Numbered from the stretch's first letter, positions 9,294 to 18,776 are shown. The stretch: DNA of 64,000 nt from CAYLYP01 sp964387795 (GCA_964387795.1 CAYLYP010000008.1:1-64000); one strand, 5' to 3'. Notes: a model not told the origin generated them from the letters alone. Program-made: numbers and translations.

Positions 9294-9728
9294 ATGAAGA
9301 TTAATGATAATACAATCATATTGATTGCAGAAGATGAAGAAGGGCATGCTGTTTTGGTAAAAAAAAACTTACAGGTGGCAGGACTCCATAACCCTACAAT
9401 CCATTTTTTTAATGGAGAAAAGCTAATAAACTTTTTCAATGGCAAAGACCCTGTTAATACATACAATCCTGAACAAAGTTATGTGCTATTATTGGATATA
9501 CGGATGCCGGTTTTGGAAGGAAATGAAGTCTTAAGGGAATTAAAAAGCAACCCAATAACAAAAAAAATCCCTGTTATCATTGTAACCACCAGCGATGACC
9601 AAAAAGAAATTGACAGATGTTATGAACTTGGGTGTAATTTATATATTGTTAAACCCGTAGATTATGCTAAATTTGCCGATACAATTCAACTATTGGGACA
9701 AATTTTGAAAAAAATTGAAATCCCCTGA
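9294..9728 (+). CDS. Rcp1-like single-domain response regulator
   Basis: A receiver of 144 residues, clearly related to the one at 6969: LIAEDEEGHAVLVKKNL at the start, D68 in LLDIRMPVLEG, switch Thr in IVTTSDDQ and Lys in YIVKPVDY. No output domain. The next gene, a REC-PAS-PAS hybrid kinase, starts 34 bases behind its stop if its ATG is used, or overlaps it by 14 bases if a TTG at 9715 is used; either way the two are translationally close. A possible -7 element (TAAATTTG, 9230-9237) precedes it. The position repeats the layout of the preceding module, where the same kind of receiver stands before a REC-PAS-cyclase. Confidence 0.9.
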   Translation: MKINDNTIILIAEDEEGHAVLVKKNLQVAGLHNPTIHFFNGEKLINFFNGKDPVNTYNPEQSYVLLLDIRMPVLEGNEVLRELKSNPITKKIPVIIVTTSDDQKEIDRCYELGCNLYIVKPVDYAKFADTIQLLGQILKKIEIP

Positions 9729-9762
9729 TACTGGTCTTCAACCTAATAATACCTCAACAATA

Positions 9763-12117
9763 ATGTTTGGTGAACCTATATTTGACCTGCCTGAAAACTT
9801 CTATACCATACTGGTAGTTGAAGATGATATTGCACTGAATAAACTTATTCAGAAAAACCTAAATAAAAATTCAATTCGAACAGAAGGATGTTATACAGGA
9901 AGTGATGCAATTGAATACATTAGGAAAAACCGCAGGTCGAAATTAGTTATCTTACTCGACTACCAGCTCTATGACATGAGCGGAGAAACACTGATACTGG
10001 AATTAACAAATCAGAATATCACTGTTCCATTTGTAATTATTACCGGTCACGGAGATGAGAGGACAGCGGTAAAAATGATGAAACTTGGGGCACTTGATTA
10101 TATGGTCAAAGATTCAAGTTTTATTGAGTTGTTGCCATCGGTAGTTAATCAGGTCCTTCACCATCTTGATATAGAAAAACAACTTCAGTATTCAGTAGAT
10201 GCTTTAAAAAAAAGCGAACAAAAATATCGATCTATATTTGAAAACATTCAGGACTTATATTTTGAATTAAGCCCTCACGGAAAAGTTGAAGACTTATCTC
10301 CATCAGTACAAAGTATCTTTGGCTTTGACAAGAGCCATTATATCGGGAGATCGCTTTTCAAAAACCATCAGGATGAGCAAAAATTTCTCAACAACCTGAA
10401 TGAGAAAGGAGAGCTAATCGATTACGAAATAACGCTTAATAATAATTCCAATGAAGAATTGCTTTGTTCAATAACCTGTAAGTATTTATATGATGAGCAG
10501 CAGAACCTTGTAAAAATCATTGGCACACTTCGCAACATTACTGAAAGGAAACAAGCTGAAGAAAGCATCAGGCTTTCGGAGGAAAGGTACCGTTTCATGA
10601 CTGAGCATTCAAGCGATATTATTTCAAAACACAGTTGGGACCGGATATATCTTTATATCTCACCAGCATGCCAGAAACTACTTGGATACGAACCATCCGA
10701 ACTATATGGACAATCAGCATATAGTTATATCCACCCTGATGATTTGGAGAGCATTCGCAAAAAGCATATCATGCTTCTCGAAAGCCATGAAAATTCGTAT
10801 ATTGAGATATATCGTATCCGAAAAAAAAACGGACAGTATATCTGGTTTGAAACAAATAACCAGATAATTTACAATAAAGAAACACAACTGGTAGAGGAAA
10901 TTGTTTGTGTATCACGCGATATTACTGAGCGAAAAGAAAAAGAGCTATTACTAAAAGCCAAGGAAGTAGCAGAAGCAGCAAATAAAGCCAAATCGGAATT
11001 TCTTGCCAACATGAGCCATGAAATCCGAAATCCGTTAAATGCCATTATCGGAATGACAAAGACCCTTGCCAAGACAAGTATTGATGATGAGCAGCAGGGT
11101 TTTTTAAATTCGATAATTATTTCGTCAAATAATTTATTAAATATCCTTAATGATATTCTGGATTTCTCAAAAATTGAAGCAAACAAGATTGAACTTGCTT
11201 ATGAAAATTTCAACCTTCAGGAAATCATTCAGGAAACAGAATCGATATTCAAAGCACAGGCAAACCTCAAGGGTCTTATACTTTCAACCGAAATTATTGG
11301 ACAAATCCCAAAATCATTATTTGGAGATCCAAAAAAAATAAAACAAATATTAAACAATATAGTAAGTAATGCTGTTAAGTTTACAAATGAAGGATATGTA
11401 AAAATCAAGATTAGATGTAGCAGCATAAGTGACAATGATGCAAAGATCCAAATCACTGTTGAAGATACTGGAATAGGAGTAAAAAATGAAGATATCCCTT
11501 TGTTGTTTGAATCATTCCGTCAACTAGATTCTTCAGCAAAGAAAGAGTACCAGGGAACAGGACTGGGTCTAAGCATAGTAAAAAGCTTAGTAGAGCTTAT
11601 GAATGGGCATGTAAGGTTTGAAAGCGAGCTCCAAAAAGGCAGCACCATAACCATTGATTTGCCCCTGGTTGTTTCAAGCGAAAAAAATATTATCATAAAG
11701 CAACCCATGGAAGACAAGAAAACACAATTTGAAAAAATAAGCCTCCGCATACTAGTTGCAGAAGATGATGCAATCAACCAATTGTATTTATCCAGCTTCC
11801 TAAAAAGTCAGGGGTGGAAAGTAGATACAGCATCCAATGGGTTTATCGTTCTGGAAAAATTTGGGATAAATGACTATGACCTCATCCTTATGGATGGCCA
11901 GATGCCACGTATGGATGGCTTTGAAGCTACCGCAAAAATCAGGGAGTTTGAAAAAGAGAAATCTCCTTCAAAGCATACCCCAATCATTGCAATAACAGGT
12001 TATGCCATTCAGGGAGACAGGGATAAATTTATAGAAGCAGGTATGGATGATTATATTTCAAAGCCAATAGATGAAAACCTGCTCATAGAGAAGATCCATT
12101 ACTTTGTTCAAAAATAA
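9763..12117 (+). CDS. Hybrid histidine kinase: REC-PAS-PAS-HisKA-HATPase-REC
   Basis: 784 residues from the ATG at 9763; a TTG at 9715 would add 16 residues and overlap the previous gene. The N-terminal receiver has D66 in LLDYQLYDMSG. Two PAS domains follow (about 135-270 and 280-395), each ending in a D- or NITERK motif. The kinase core has H419 in MSHEIRNPLNAI, the N box in NIVSNAVKFTNEG, the G1 box in VEDTGIGV and the G2 box in GTGLGLSIV. The C-terminal receiver has D711 in LMDGQMPRMDG and Lys in YISKPI. It has no membrane segment. The N-terminal REC-PAS half is paralogous to that of the cyclase protein at 7409, so the two differ mainly in output. With receivers at both ends and a free receiver upstream it could run a branched phosphorelay. 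Confidence 0.93.
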   Translation: MFGEPIFDLPENFYTILVVEDDIALNKLIQKNLNKNSIRTEGCYTGSDAIEYIRKNRRSKLVILLDYQLYDMSGETLILELTNQNITVPFVIITGHGDERTAVKMMKLGALDYMVKDSSFIELLPSVVNQVLHHLDIEKQLQYSVDALKKSEQKYRSIFENIQDLYFELSPHGKVEDLSPSVQSIFGFDKSHYIGRSLFKNHQDEQKFLNNLNEKGELIDYEITLNNNSNEELLCSITCKYLYDEQQNLVKIIGTLRNITERKQAEESIRLSEERYRFMTEHSSDIISKHSWDRIYLYISPACQKLLGYEPSELYGQSAYSYIHPDDLESIRKKHIMLLESHENSYIEIYRIRKKNGQYIWFETNNQIIYNKETQLVEEIVCVSRDITERKEKELLLKAKEVAEAANKAKSEFLANMSHEIRNPLNAIIGMTKTLAKTSIDDEQQGFLNSIIISSNNLLNILNDILDFSKIEANKIELAYENFNLQEIIQETESIFKAQANLKGLILSTEIIGQIPKSLFGDPKKIKQILNNIVSNAVKFTNEGYVKIKIRCSSISDNDAKIQITVEDTGIGVKNEDIPLLFESFRQLDSSAKKEYQGTGLGLSIVKSLVELMNGHVRFESELQKGSTITIDLPLVVSSEKNIIIKQPMEDKKTQFEKISLRILVAEDDAINQLYLSSFLKSQGWKVDTASNGFIVLEKFGINDYDLILMDGQMPRMDGFEATAKIREFEKEKSPSKHTPIIAITGYAIQGDRDKFIEAGMDDYISKPIDENLLIEKIHYFVQK

Positions 12118-12128
12118 AAGAAATAAAA

Positions 12129-12160
12129 AGGGGGAGATTAAAGAACCCTCCCCTATTTTT
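12129..12160. terminator. Terminator between convergent kinase and pgk
   Basis: A GC-rich stem (GGGGAG at 12131-12136 with CTCCCC at 12148-12153) with A-rich left and T-rich right flanks. The hybrid kinase and pgk converge on it. The T run is best for the + strand. Confidence 0.7.
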
Positions 12161-12168
12161 TATTAATA

Positions 12169-13362
12169 TCAGCCTTCAAGAATTGCTTTTACACCTGGCA
12201 ACTCCTTCCCTTCAATAGATTCGAGCATTGCGCCCCCTCCTGTTGACACATAACTGACTTTATCAGCAAATCCAAACATATTAATTGCAGCAACAGAATC
12301 ACCTCCACCAACAAGAGTAAAAGCACCTTTTTCAGTGGCTTTAACCAAAGCCTGTGCAATTGACAAAGTCCCTTTTCTGAAATTTTCCATTTCAAAAACG
12401 CCCATAGGCCCATTCCAAAGCAATGTTTTTGATTGTTCAATCACTTTGCTCAACTCAGAAATACTTTTGTCAGCAATATCCAATCCCATCCAACCATCAG
12501 GGATAATTGATGCATCAATGGTTTTTGTATTGGCATCATTGCTGAAGGAATCAGCAATAACTGCATCCATTGGTATATGAAGCTTCACACCTTTATCTTT
12601 GGCTTTTGCAATAATTTCACGTGCTGTATCTAAAAATTCATCTTCAACAAGGCTGGAACCAATTTTCCCGCCCTGAGCTTTAATAAAGGTGAACATCATT
12701 CCTCCACCGATAATCAAATGATCAACTTTATCTAATAGATTTGAAAGGATTTCAATTTTGGATGATACTTTAGCGCCCCCGATAATAGCTGTGAAGGGTT
12801 TACGACCCTCCTCAAGCACTTTTTTAATGCTACCCACCTCATTGGCCATAAGGTAACCAAAAACCCCTACAGAGGGAAAAAAACGGGCAATAATGGCAGT
12901 TGAAGCATGTGCCCTGTGAGCAGTTCCAAAAGCATCGTTTACATAGACATCACCAAGGTGAGAAAGTTTTTCAGCAAAAGCAAGGTCTCCTTTTTCTTCT
13001 TCTTTATAAAATCTAAGGTTTTCAAGTAATAATACGTCTCCAGGTTTTAAAGCATCAGAAAGTTTTTGAGTTTCCTCACCAATACAATCAGAAGCAAATT
13101 TGACCTTCTTATTTAATAAATTGCTCAGATGAGGAACAAGGTGTTTCAATGAATACTTATCTTCAGGACCTGTTTTAGGCCTGCCCAGATGCGACATAAG
13201 GATTACAGAACCACCATCAGCCAATATTTTTTTGATCGTAGGTAAGGCTGCAACGATTCGTGAATCATCAGTAATCTCGTATTTATCATTAAGAGGGACA
13301 TTAAAGTCAACCCTGATTAAAGCGCGTTTACCGGCAAAATTTAAACTTTCAACAGTTTTCAT
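12169..13362 (-). CDS. pgk: Phosphoglycerate kinase
   Basis: A complete enzyme of 397 residues, the usual bacterial length. It transfers phosphate from 1,3-bisphosphoglycerate to ADP in glycolysis and works in reverse in gluconeogenesis. Family marks are the N-terminal substrate site RVDFNVPLN, the basic patch SHLGRPK, the [13 protein letters not shown] segment, [13 protein letters not shown] and the nucleotide-binding GGGDSVAAI near the C terminus. It stands alone on the minus strand between a kinase gene and the divergent aminotransferase. There is no full promoter consensus in the 278-base divergent spacer on its side; TTACTTTG (minus strand, about 13430) is one base off the -7 consensus. 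Confidence 0.98.
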   Translation of the reverse strand: MKTVESLNFAGKRALIRVDFNVPLNDKYEITDDSRIVAALPTIKKILADGGSVILMSHLGRPKTGPEDKYSLKHLVPHLSNLLNKKVKFASDCIGEETQKLSDALKPGDVLLLENLRFYKEEEKGDLAFAEKLSHLGDVYVNDAFGTAHRAHASTAIIARFFPSVGVFGYLMANEVGSIKKVLEEGRKPFTAIIGGAKVSSKIEILSNLLDKVDHLIIGGGMMFTFIKAQGGKIGSSLVEDEFLDTAREIIAKAKDKGVKLHIPMDAVIADSFSNDANTKTIDASIIPDGWMGLDIADKSISELSKVIEQSKTLLWNGPMGVFEMENFRKGTLSIAQALVKATEKGAFTLVGGGDSVAAINMFGFADKVSYVSTGGGAMLESIEGKELPGVKAILEG

Positions 13363-13640
13363 TGTTTTTAGAATTTATTAATACACAACACATTTACCCA
13401 TTGGATTGTTTAAAGCAGGATTATTTCACAAAGTAAATAATCAAACAAGCGATTTTTTCGTTAATTTTGTGCTTCAAAACAATCTGCAATTAAGAGATTG
13501 TAAAATTAACAAAAACTATTGGCATAATCAATCCGTCCTCAAAGCAATACCATATAAAAATGAATATGTGGTTTTAAAAGGACTTTTTTTGATAATGAAC
13601 GATTTGAAGGAGAAGAATTTCTGATAAATAAACTGTTTCC

Positions 13641-14801
13641 ATGAATTTGTTTCCAGACGTGGTAATAACCAAATTACCCAAGGTGGGTACTTCTGTATTT
13701 GCCGTAATGTCACAATTATCGAATGAGCATAATGCAATTAACCTGTCTCAGGGCTTTCCTGATTTTCCAATATCAGAACAGCTTATCGACCTGGTAAGTA
13801 ATAATATGAAGCAAGGACATAATCAATATGCACCTATGCCAGGATTAATTTCATTGCGGGAAATGATAAGCGAAAAAACAGAATCCTTATACTCTGCCTA
13901 TTATAACCCGGAAACAGAAATAACCGTTACAGCAGGAGCCACTCAGGCAATTTTCTCTGCAATAATGGCATTTGTCAGGGAAGGAGATGAAGTCATTGTT
14001 TTTGAACCCGCTTATGATAGTTATGTCCCTGCAATCCGGCTGGCAGGTGGTACTCCCATCAGTATCCAGTTAAAACTTCCTGATTACCATATTGACTGGG
14101 AAGAGGTGAAAAAGCTAGTTAATCAGAGGACAAAAATGATTATTATCAACAGTCCTCATAACCCTACCGGGTCTATCCTTTCAAATGAAGATCTTCTACG
14201 CCTTGATAAAATCACCCGAAATACTGGAATTCTGATTTTAAGCGATGAGGTTTATGAGCATATTATCTTCGATAATTTTGAGCACCAGAGCGTTTGCAGA
14301 TATCCAACACTAGCCGAAAGAAGCCTTGTCATGTGCTCATTTGGAAAAACATTTCATGCCACAGGTTGGAAAACAGGTTATTGCCTCGCCCCTGAAAACT
14401 TAATGAATGAATTTAGAAAAACACATCAGTTTGTTGTGTTTTGTTCCAATTCACCTGTTCAATATGCTTTGGCCGAATACTTAAAGAATCCATCAAACTA
14501 TTTAGGGCTTGGTTCATTTTATCAACAAAAAAGAGATTATTTTGTTGACCTGATTAAAAAATCAAGGTTTAAAATCATACCGTCTTCCGGGACCTATTTC
14601 CAACTCCTTGATTATTCAGCAATATCAGATGAACCAGAAATGGAATTTGCTTGTCGCTTGATAAAAGAACATGGAGTGGCCTCAGTGCCCGTTTCTGCCT
14701 TTTATAATAACAAACCTGTAAATAACCAGGTGTTACGTTTTTGTTTTGCGAAAAAAGATGAAACCCTTGAAAAAGCGGCATCAATACTATGCAAGATTTA
14801 A
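13641..14801 (+). CDS. PLP aminotransferase (methionine/glutamine transaminase type)
   Basis: A fold type I aminotransferase of 386 residues, similar to YbdL and kynurenine/glutamine transaminase K. Visible are the cofactor site TAGATQAI, the substrate loop NSPHNPTGS, the SDEVYEHI aspartate region and the PLP lysine in SFGKTFHATGWKTGY. The C-terminal Arg for the substrate carboxylate is likely the one in VLRFCFAKKD. Its last 13 bases overlap the next gene, a nitrilase-fold omega-amidase, so they are translationally coupled. That pairing is known to drive glutamine-dependent transamination: the amidase removes the alpha-ketoglutaramate made from glutamine. A role in methionine salvage is a reasonable inference. 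The start is an ATG 13 bases after a short A/T-rich leader. Confidence 0.92.
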   Translation: MNLFPDVVITKLPKVGTSVFAVMSQLSNEHNAINLSQGFPDFPISEQLIDLVSNNMKQGHNQYAPMPGLISLREMISEKTESLYSAYYNPETEITVTAGATQAIFSAIMAFVREGDEVIVFEPAYDSYVPAIRLAGGTPISIQLKLPDYHIDWEEVKKLVNQRTKMIIINSPHNPTGSILSNEDLLRLDKITRNTGILILSDEVYEHIIFDNFEHQSVCRYPTLAERSLVMCSFGKTFHATGWKTGYCLAPENLMNEFRKTHQFVVFCSNSPVQYALAEYLKNPSNYLGLGSFYQQKRDYFVDLIKKSRFKIIPSSGTYFQLLDYSAISDEPEMEFACRLIKEHGVASVPVSAFYNNKPVNNQVLRFCFAKKDETLEKAASILCKI

Positions 14802-15583
14802 CCTTAACACTTGTTCAATCCAACCTTGTCTGGGAAGACAGGAAAGAAAACCTGAAGCATTTTGAAGTGTTGATGGAGCAAATTGCTCAACAAACAGATG
14901 TAATCCTGCTGCCCGAAGCATTCAACACAGGCTTTTCAATGAATCCTGAAAGACTTGCTGAACCAATATGGGGGCCGACAATGGAATGGATGAAAAATCA
15001 GGCAGAAAAACACCAGGCCATAGTTGCAGGAAGTTTATTCATCCATGAAAATGGACATTTTTTCAACCGCTTTGTCTGGATGTCCCCTAAAGGTGAATTT
15101 CAATATTATGATAAAGCTCATTTGTTCAGATATGGTGGTGAGCATGAAACTTTCTCCAATGGAAAACAAAAAACATTTATTTCCTTCAAAGGGTGGCGCA
15201 TCTCTCCATTAATATGCTATGATCTAAGGTTCCCAGTATGGAGCATGAACCAATGGGATAAAGATAGCGGATTTGATTTTGACCTCCTTCTATATGTTGC
15301 CAACTGGCCATCCCGCAGGATTCATGCGTGGAAAAGCCTCCTGGTTGCAAGGGCAATCGAAAACCAATGCTTTGTTGCTGGTGTTAACCGCTGTGGAATT
15401 GATGGCAACAACATTAATCATAATGGTAGTTCATTGATTGTTGATCCAAACGGGAACATCATTTCGGATATCCCTTTGGATTTAGATTATGTTGAAACTA
15501 TTACCTTAAAAAAGGCATTGTTAGATGAATGGAGGAGCCAGTTTCAAGCATGGCAGGACTGGGATCGCTTTCAGATCATTTAA
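14789..15583 (+). CDS. Omega-amidase (nitrilase superfamily, YafV-like)
   Basis: 264 residues, the normal size for the family. The nitrilase catalytic triad is visible: Glu in LLPEAFNTGFS, Lys in YDKAHLFRYGGE and Cys in PLICYDLRFPVW. The YDKAHLF and GGE combination is that of omega-amidases, which hydrolyse alpha-ketoglutaramate or alpha-ketosuccinamate to the keto acid and ammonia. The ATG lies inside the 3' end of the aminotransferase gene (13-base overlap), a clear sign of cotranslation and of a shared pathway. Cytoplasmic, no signal peptide. No clear terminator follows before the convergent topoisomerase gene, which ends 47 bases downstream. Confidence 0.92.
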   Translation: MQDLTLTLVQSNLVWEDRKENLKHFEVLMEQIAQQTDVILLPEAFNTGFSMNPERLAEPIWGPTMEWMKNQAEKHQAIVAGSLFIHENGHFFNRFVWMSPKGEFQYYDKAHLFRYGGEHETFSNGKQKTFISFKGWRISPLICYDLRFPVWSMNQWDKDSGFDFDLLLYVANWPSRRIHAWKSLLVARAIENQCFVAGVNRCGIDGNNINHNGSSLIVDPNGNIISDIPLDLDYVETITLKKALLDEWRSQFQAWQDWDRFQII

Positions 15584-15630
15584 CCCCTGGTAATAAAAAA
15601 TTACATTATTGAGTAAGACCAAATAATTTC

Positions 15631-17466
15631 TTATTCCTCTTCAATACGAAGATTATCAATAATAAACATCTGCCTTTCGGGTGTGTTTTTCCCCATATAA
15701 AACTCAAGCAAGTCGCTTATAGAGCTATCCGATTTAAGAATTACCGGATCTAAGCGAATGGTTTTCCCAATGAAGTTTTTAAACTCATCAGGAGAAATCT
15801 CACCTAAACCTTTAAACCTGGTAATTTCAGGATTAGTTCCAAGTTCCTTGATTGCATTGATCCTTTCTTCCTCTGAATAACAATAAAATGTTTTCGATTT
15901 ATTCCTTACCCTGAACAACGGGGTTTGAAGGATATATAGATGCCCGCTTCTTATCAGGTCAGGAAAAAATTGAAGGAAGAAGGTAATGATAAGCAATCGG
16001 ATATGCATACCATCCACATCAGCATCAGTAGCAATAACAACATTGTTATAGCGTAAATCTTCAAGGCTTTCTTCAATATTTAAAGCAGCCTGTAATAAAT
16101 TGAACTCTTCATTTTCATAAACAATTTTTTTGGTAAGCCCATAACAGTTCAATGGCTTTCCTTTCAGGCTAAAAACAGCCTGAGTGTTAACGTTCCTGGA
16201 TTTTGTAATGCTTCCGCTTGCACTGTCCCCCTCAGTAATAAACAATGTAGAATCGTAACGGAGTTCATGGTTTTCGTTATAATGAACACGGCAATCCCTT
16301 AGCTTTCTATTATGAAGGCTCACCCTTTTAACGCTTTCCCGGGCAAGTTTTTTTATTCCTGCAATATCTTTTCTTTCTTTTTCCGATTGGAGTATTTTTC
16401 GTAATAAAGCTTCAGCGGCATCTCCATTCATGTGAAGGAAATTATCAAGTTGTTTGCCAACAATCTCGCCAATATAATTACGGATAGAAGGCCCCCGGCC
16501 TTCAGGTTCAAGATGTGTTGAGCCAAGCTTTGTTTTAGTCTGGGATTCAAACATCGGATCATGAACTTTAATACTTATTGCAGCAATCAATCCAGTCTTA
16601 ATATCACTAGAGTCAAAATCTTTTTTAAAGAAATCCCTGATTGTTTTATTATAAGCCTCCCTGAAGGCAGCAACGTGAGTCCCCCCCTGAGTTGTATGCT
16701 GCCCATTCACAAAAGAATAATATTCTTCCCCATATTGGGTTGTACTATGAGTTACAACAAATTCGAAGTCTTTATCTTTTATCTGGATACAAGGATAAGC
16801 AATAGGGCTGTCAATATTTCTCTGAAGCAGGTCAAGCAAGCCATTTTCAGAGAAAAACTTCTGGCCATTCAAATAAATGACAAGTCCTGAATTCAGGTAA
16901 ACATAATTCCATAAAAGCTTTTCAATATAATCAGTGATAAAGCGAAAGTTTCCAAATAACTCTTCATCAGGAACAAAACTCACAATAGTGCCTTTGCGCA
17001 GATCGCATTCTTCCTCGCTATATTCTTTTGTCAATTGGCCATTACAAAACTCGGCAACTTTTGTTTTGCCTTCCCTGATGGATTGAATCCTGAAATAGGA
17101 TGACAAGGCATTAACAGCTTTAGTACCTACACCATTCAAGCCAACCGTTTTCTGAAATGCTTTCCCGTCATACTTTGCCCCGGTATTGATTCTGGAAACA
17201 CAATCCACCACTTTCCCTAATGGTATGCCCCTGCCATAATCCCTCACGGTAACTTTTCGATCTTGAATGCTTACTTCAATGGTTTTACCAAAACCCATTA
17301 TAAACTCATCAATAGAGTTATCCATTACTTCTTTAATCAATACATATATACCATCATCGGGAGATGAGCCATCACCTAATTTTCCAATATACATCCCCGG
17401 ACGAAGCCTGATATGCTCATTCCACTCAAGGGTCTTAATACTATCTTCTGAATACTGTAGGCTCAT
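15631..17466 (-). CDS. parE: Type IIA topoisomerase subunit B (topoisomerase IV, ParE-like)
   Basis: 611 residues. GHKL ATPase marks are present: [10 protein letters not shown] (metal-binding Asn region), DYGRGIP and [14 protein letters not shown]. The toprim part has TEGDSASG and [10 protein letters not shown] for magnesium binding. It makes the ATP-driven strand-passage reaction together with a ParC/GyrA-like partner, which is not in this window. The start [28 protein letters not shown] is the natural one, as RPGMYIG sits where it should. In Bacteroidota this shorter B subunit is usually annotated ParE, while a longer GyrB is encoded elsewhere; the choice between ParE and GyrB rests on this and on the length. 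A putative -7 element lies 18 bases upstream. Confidence 0.9.
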   Translation of the reverse strand: MSLQYSEDSIKTLEWNEHIRLRPGMYIGKLGDGSSPDDGIYVLIKEVMDNSIDEFIMGFGKTIEVSIQDRKVTVRDYGRGIPLGKVVDCVSRINTGAKYDGKAFQKTVGLNGVGTKAVNALSSYFRIQSIREGKTKVAEFCNGQLTKEYSEEECDLRKGTIVSFVPDEELFGNFRFITDYIEKLLWNYVYLNSGLVIYLNGQKFFSENGLLDLLQRNIDSPIAYPCIQIKDKDFEFVVTHSTTQYGEEYYSFVNGQHTTQGGTHVAAFREAYNKTIRDFFKKDFDSSDIKTGLIAAISIKVHDPMFESQTKTKLGSTHLEPEGRGPSIRNYIGEIVGKQLDNFLHMNGDAAEALLRKILQSEKERKDIAGIKKLARESVKRVSLHNRKLRDCRVHYNENHELRYDSTLFITEGDSASGSITKSRNVNTQAVFSLKGKPLNCYGLTKKIVYENEEFNLLQAALNIEESLEDLRYNNVVIATDADVDGMHIRLLIITFFLQFFPDLIRSGHLYILQTPLFRVRNKSKTFYCYSEEERINAIKELGTNPEITRFKGLGEISPDEFKNFIGKTIRLDPVILKSDSSISDLLEFYMGKNTPERQMFIIDNLRIEEE

Positions 17467-17483
17467 ATTGATTAAATTTTATG

Positions 17484-17491
17484 CAAAGATA
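17484..17491 (-). promoter_or_regulatory. Putative -7 element of the topoisomerase gene
   Basis: On the minus strand it reads TATCTTTG, an exact TAnnTTTG match, 18-25 bases upstream of the ATG. A short untranslated leader is implied. No clear -33 element. Confidence 0.45.
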
Positions 17492-17567
17492 ATTAAACCT
17501 GCTTTTTTATCAGCCTATATTCCCAAAGGGTTATTAACAAAATTGCATTTTTAAGCTTCGTATATTT

Positions 17568-17794
17568 AGGGTCTGCTGAAAAAGTCTTTAAGGCATCAGA
17601 TGTGAGGCGACAAGGCGAAATTGTATAATAATACTATGAGCCGATGGCAACGAAGCAGATGATGCCTTAAAGACTAACGCAAACAAGATGCAAACATATT
17701 AGCGCTTCAGGAAATAAATCCTTGCATGCAGTATGAAATTGTTGCTTTGTAATAGATATATATCCTGCTTGTTAAGTGTTTTTCAGCAGACCCT
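17568..17794 (+). mobile_element. 227-bp MITE-like element with terminal inverted repeats
   Basis: Ends in perfect 16-bp inverted repeats, AGGGTCTGCTGAAAAA and its complement, flanked on both sides by ATTT (17564-17567 and 17795-17798), which fits a 4-bp target duplication. Inside, a second perfect inverted repeat of 16 bases (AGTCTTTAAGGCATCA, 17583-17598 and 17660-17675) lies directly next to the left end. There is no coding capacity, so a transposase would have to act in trans. The right half occurs again as a truncated inverted copy at 6561-6666. I cannot assign the insertion sequence family from the ends alone. Confidence 0.8.
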
Positions 17795-17982
17795 ATTTGA
17801 TCAATTATCAAAGTGATAAGTCTTATTATCAAATTGCGCTTTTTAATAACTTTTAATTATCATCAAATAACAGTAACCCATCTTCATGTATGTTTAGTTT
17901 TTTATAATTAAAAATTTTCCAACGCCGGTTTAAACAACCTAAAATGATTTGATATTTTGTTTCTCTGAATTACTATTATAGG

Positions 17983-18066
17983 ATGGAAGACAAATTGCCA
18001 ATTAAGCTTATTTTTTTAGCTGTCACAGGTTTTTTTTTTATTTTTGCAATCCATCTGATTGCATAG
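17983..18066 (+). CDS. Possible 27-residue membrane microprotein
   Basis: An ATG preceded by AGG (TATAGGATGG) opens MEDKLPIKLIFLAVTGFFFI followed by FAIHLIA and a stop. The shape is that of a small single-span membrane protein: acidic start, one Lys-flanked hydrophobic helix. It stands 47 bases upstream of the TPR lipoprotein gene on the same strand. Nothing but this shape supports it, and T-rich sequence yields hydrophobic frames by chance. Confidence 0.25.
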   Translation: MEDKLPIKLIFLAVTGFFFIFAIHLIA

Positions 18067-18113
18067 CCAATCAGGGATTTTTTTTTCTGAAGATTAAAAA
18101 ATTATTTCTGACA

Positions 18114-18602
18114 ATGACAAATAGAAAACACCAGTTGACTTACTATTTTTTCTCATCATCCTTTCCTATTGTTATTGCATGTTTGGCATTAATGCTTACT
18201 TCATGCGAATCGAAAACTGCTGATGAATACTATGATGAGGGTTATTCGTTTGCCATAAAATCTGATTACGATAATGCCATCATTAATTACGAAAAAGCAT
18301 TAAAAAAAGACAAGAAATTCACCAAGGCTATGATAGCACTGGGAAATGTATATCAAAACCTTAAACAAAAAGACCTTTCATTAAGCTATTATGACCAGGC
18401 GCTCGAAATAGATTCCACACTAGCTGAAGCATACTATGGGCGGGGAATGCTTAAAAGAAATTCAGGGGATGAATATGGTGCATGTACTGACTTCGTAGAA
18501 GCTCATTACTATGGCCATCCCTATATGCAGGATTACTTAAAACGCTGTTATAATCTTTATCAGGTTACCCCAAAAGAACCAAAAGAACCATGGGAAGAAT
18601 AG
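18114..18602 (+). CDS. TPR-repeat lipoprotein
   Basis: 162 residues. The N terminus has a basic stretch and a hydrophobic core that ends in a lipobox (MLTSC, Cys about 31), so it should be lipid-anchored on the periplasmic side. Three tetratricopeptide repeats follow (about 38-140), with typical patterns such as YDNAIINYEKALKKDKKF and DLSLSYYDQALEIDSTLAEA, then a proline/acid-rich tail. TPRs mediate protein contacts; the partner is unknown. It is followed by a terminator and then uvrA, so it is likely its own unit. The start codon is the first ATG of the frame; a start a little downstream is possible as the leader peptide is rather long. Confidence 0.85.
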   Translation: MTNRKHQLTYYFFSSSFPIVIACLALMLTSCESKTADEYYDEGYSFAIKSDYDNAIINYEKALKKDKKFTKAMIALGNVYQNLKQKDLSLSYYDQALEIDSTLAEAYYGRGMLKRNSGDEYGACTDFVEAHYYGHPYMQDYLKRCYNLYQVTPKEPKEPWEE

Positions 18603-18646
18603 GTCTCTTTTTGAATAAGAAATAACAATACACATTCATTTTTTTT

Positions 18647-18682
18647 AAAAAAAACCTTTCAATTTCAGAAAGGTTTTTTTTA
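18647..18682 (+). terminator. Rho-independent terminator
   Basis: Stem AAAAAACCTTTC (18649-18660) with GAAAGGTTTTTT (18668-18679), 7-base loop, long T run. It ends the TPR lipoprotein transcript before the uvrA promoter. Confidence 0.85.
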
Positions 18683-18723
18683 TTGATTTATGATCTATGT
18701 GCTTTAAAAAATCAATTATCTGC

Positions 18724-18754
18724 TCTGAGAAAAGGCTTAATAATAGTACCTTTG
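18724..18754 (+). promoter_or_regulatory. Putative uvrA promoter
   Basis: TACCTTTG (18747-18754) matches the -7 consensus; TCTG at 18724-18727, a near match to TTTG, lies 19 bp upstream. The ATG of uvrA is 22 bases further. No SOS-box-like operator is recognised. Confidence 0.5.
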
Positions 18755-18776
18755 CATTCTCATAACTGAAATAAAC

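Larger units (their letters stand above)
17467..18113. other. Divergent 647-base spacer with MITE-like element and a possible tiny ORF
   Basis: Lies between the minus-strand topoisomerase gene and the + strand TPR lipoprotein gene. It holds a putative promoter for the former (17484-17491), the 227-bp element at 17568-17794 and a 27-codon ORF at 17983-18066, each listed separately. The rest is AT-rich with long T runs. Confidence 0.8.

Noticed and set aside
13406..13624. 72-codon + strand ORF between pgk and the aminotransferase
   Set aside because: No domain, composition of AT-rich noncoding DNA, and it fills the divergent promoter region.
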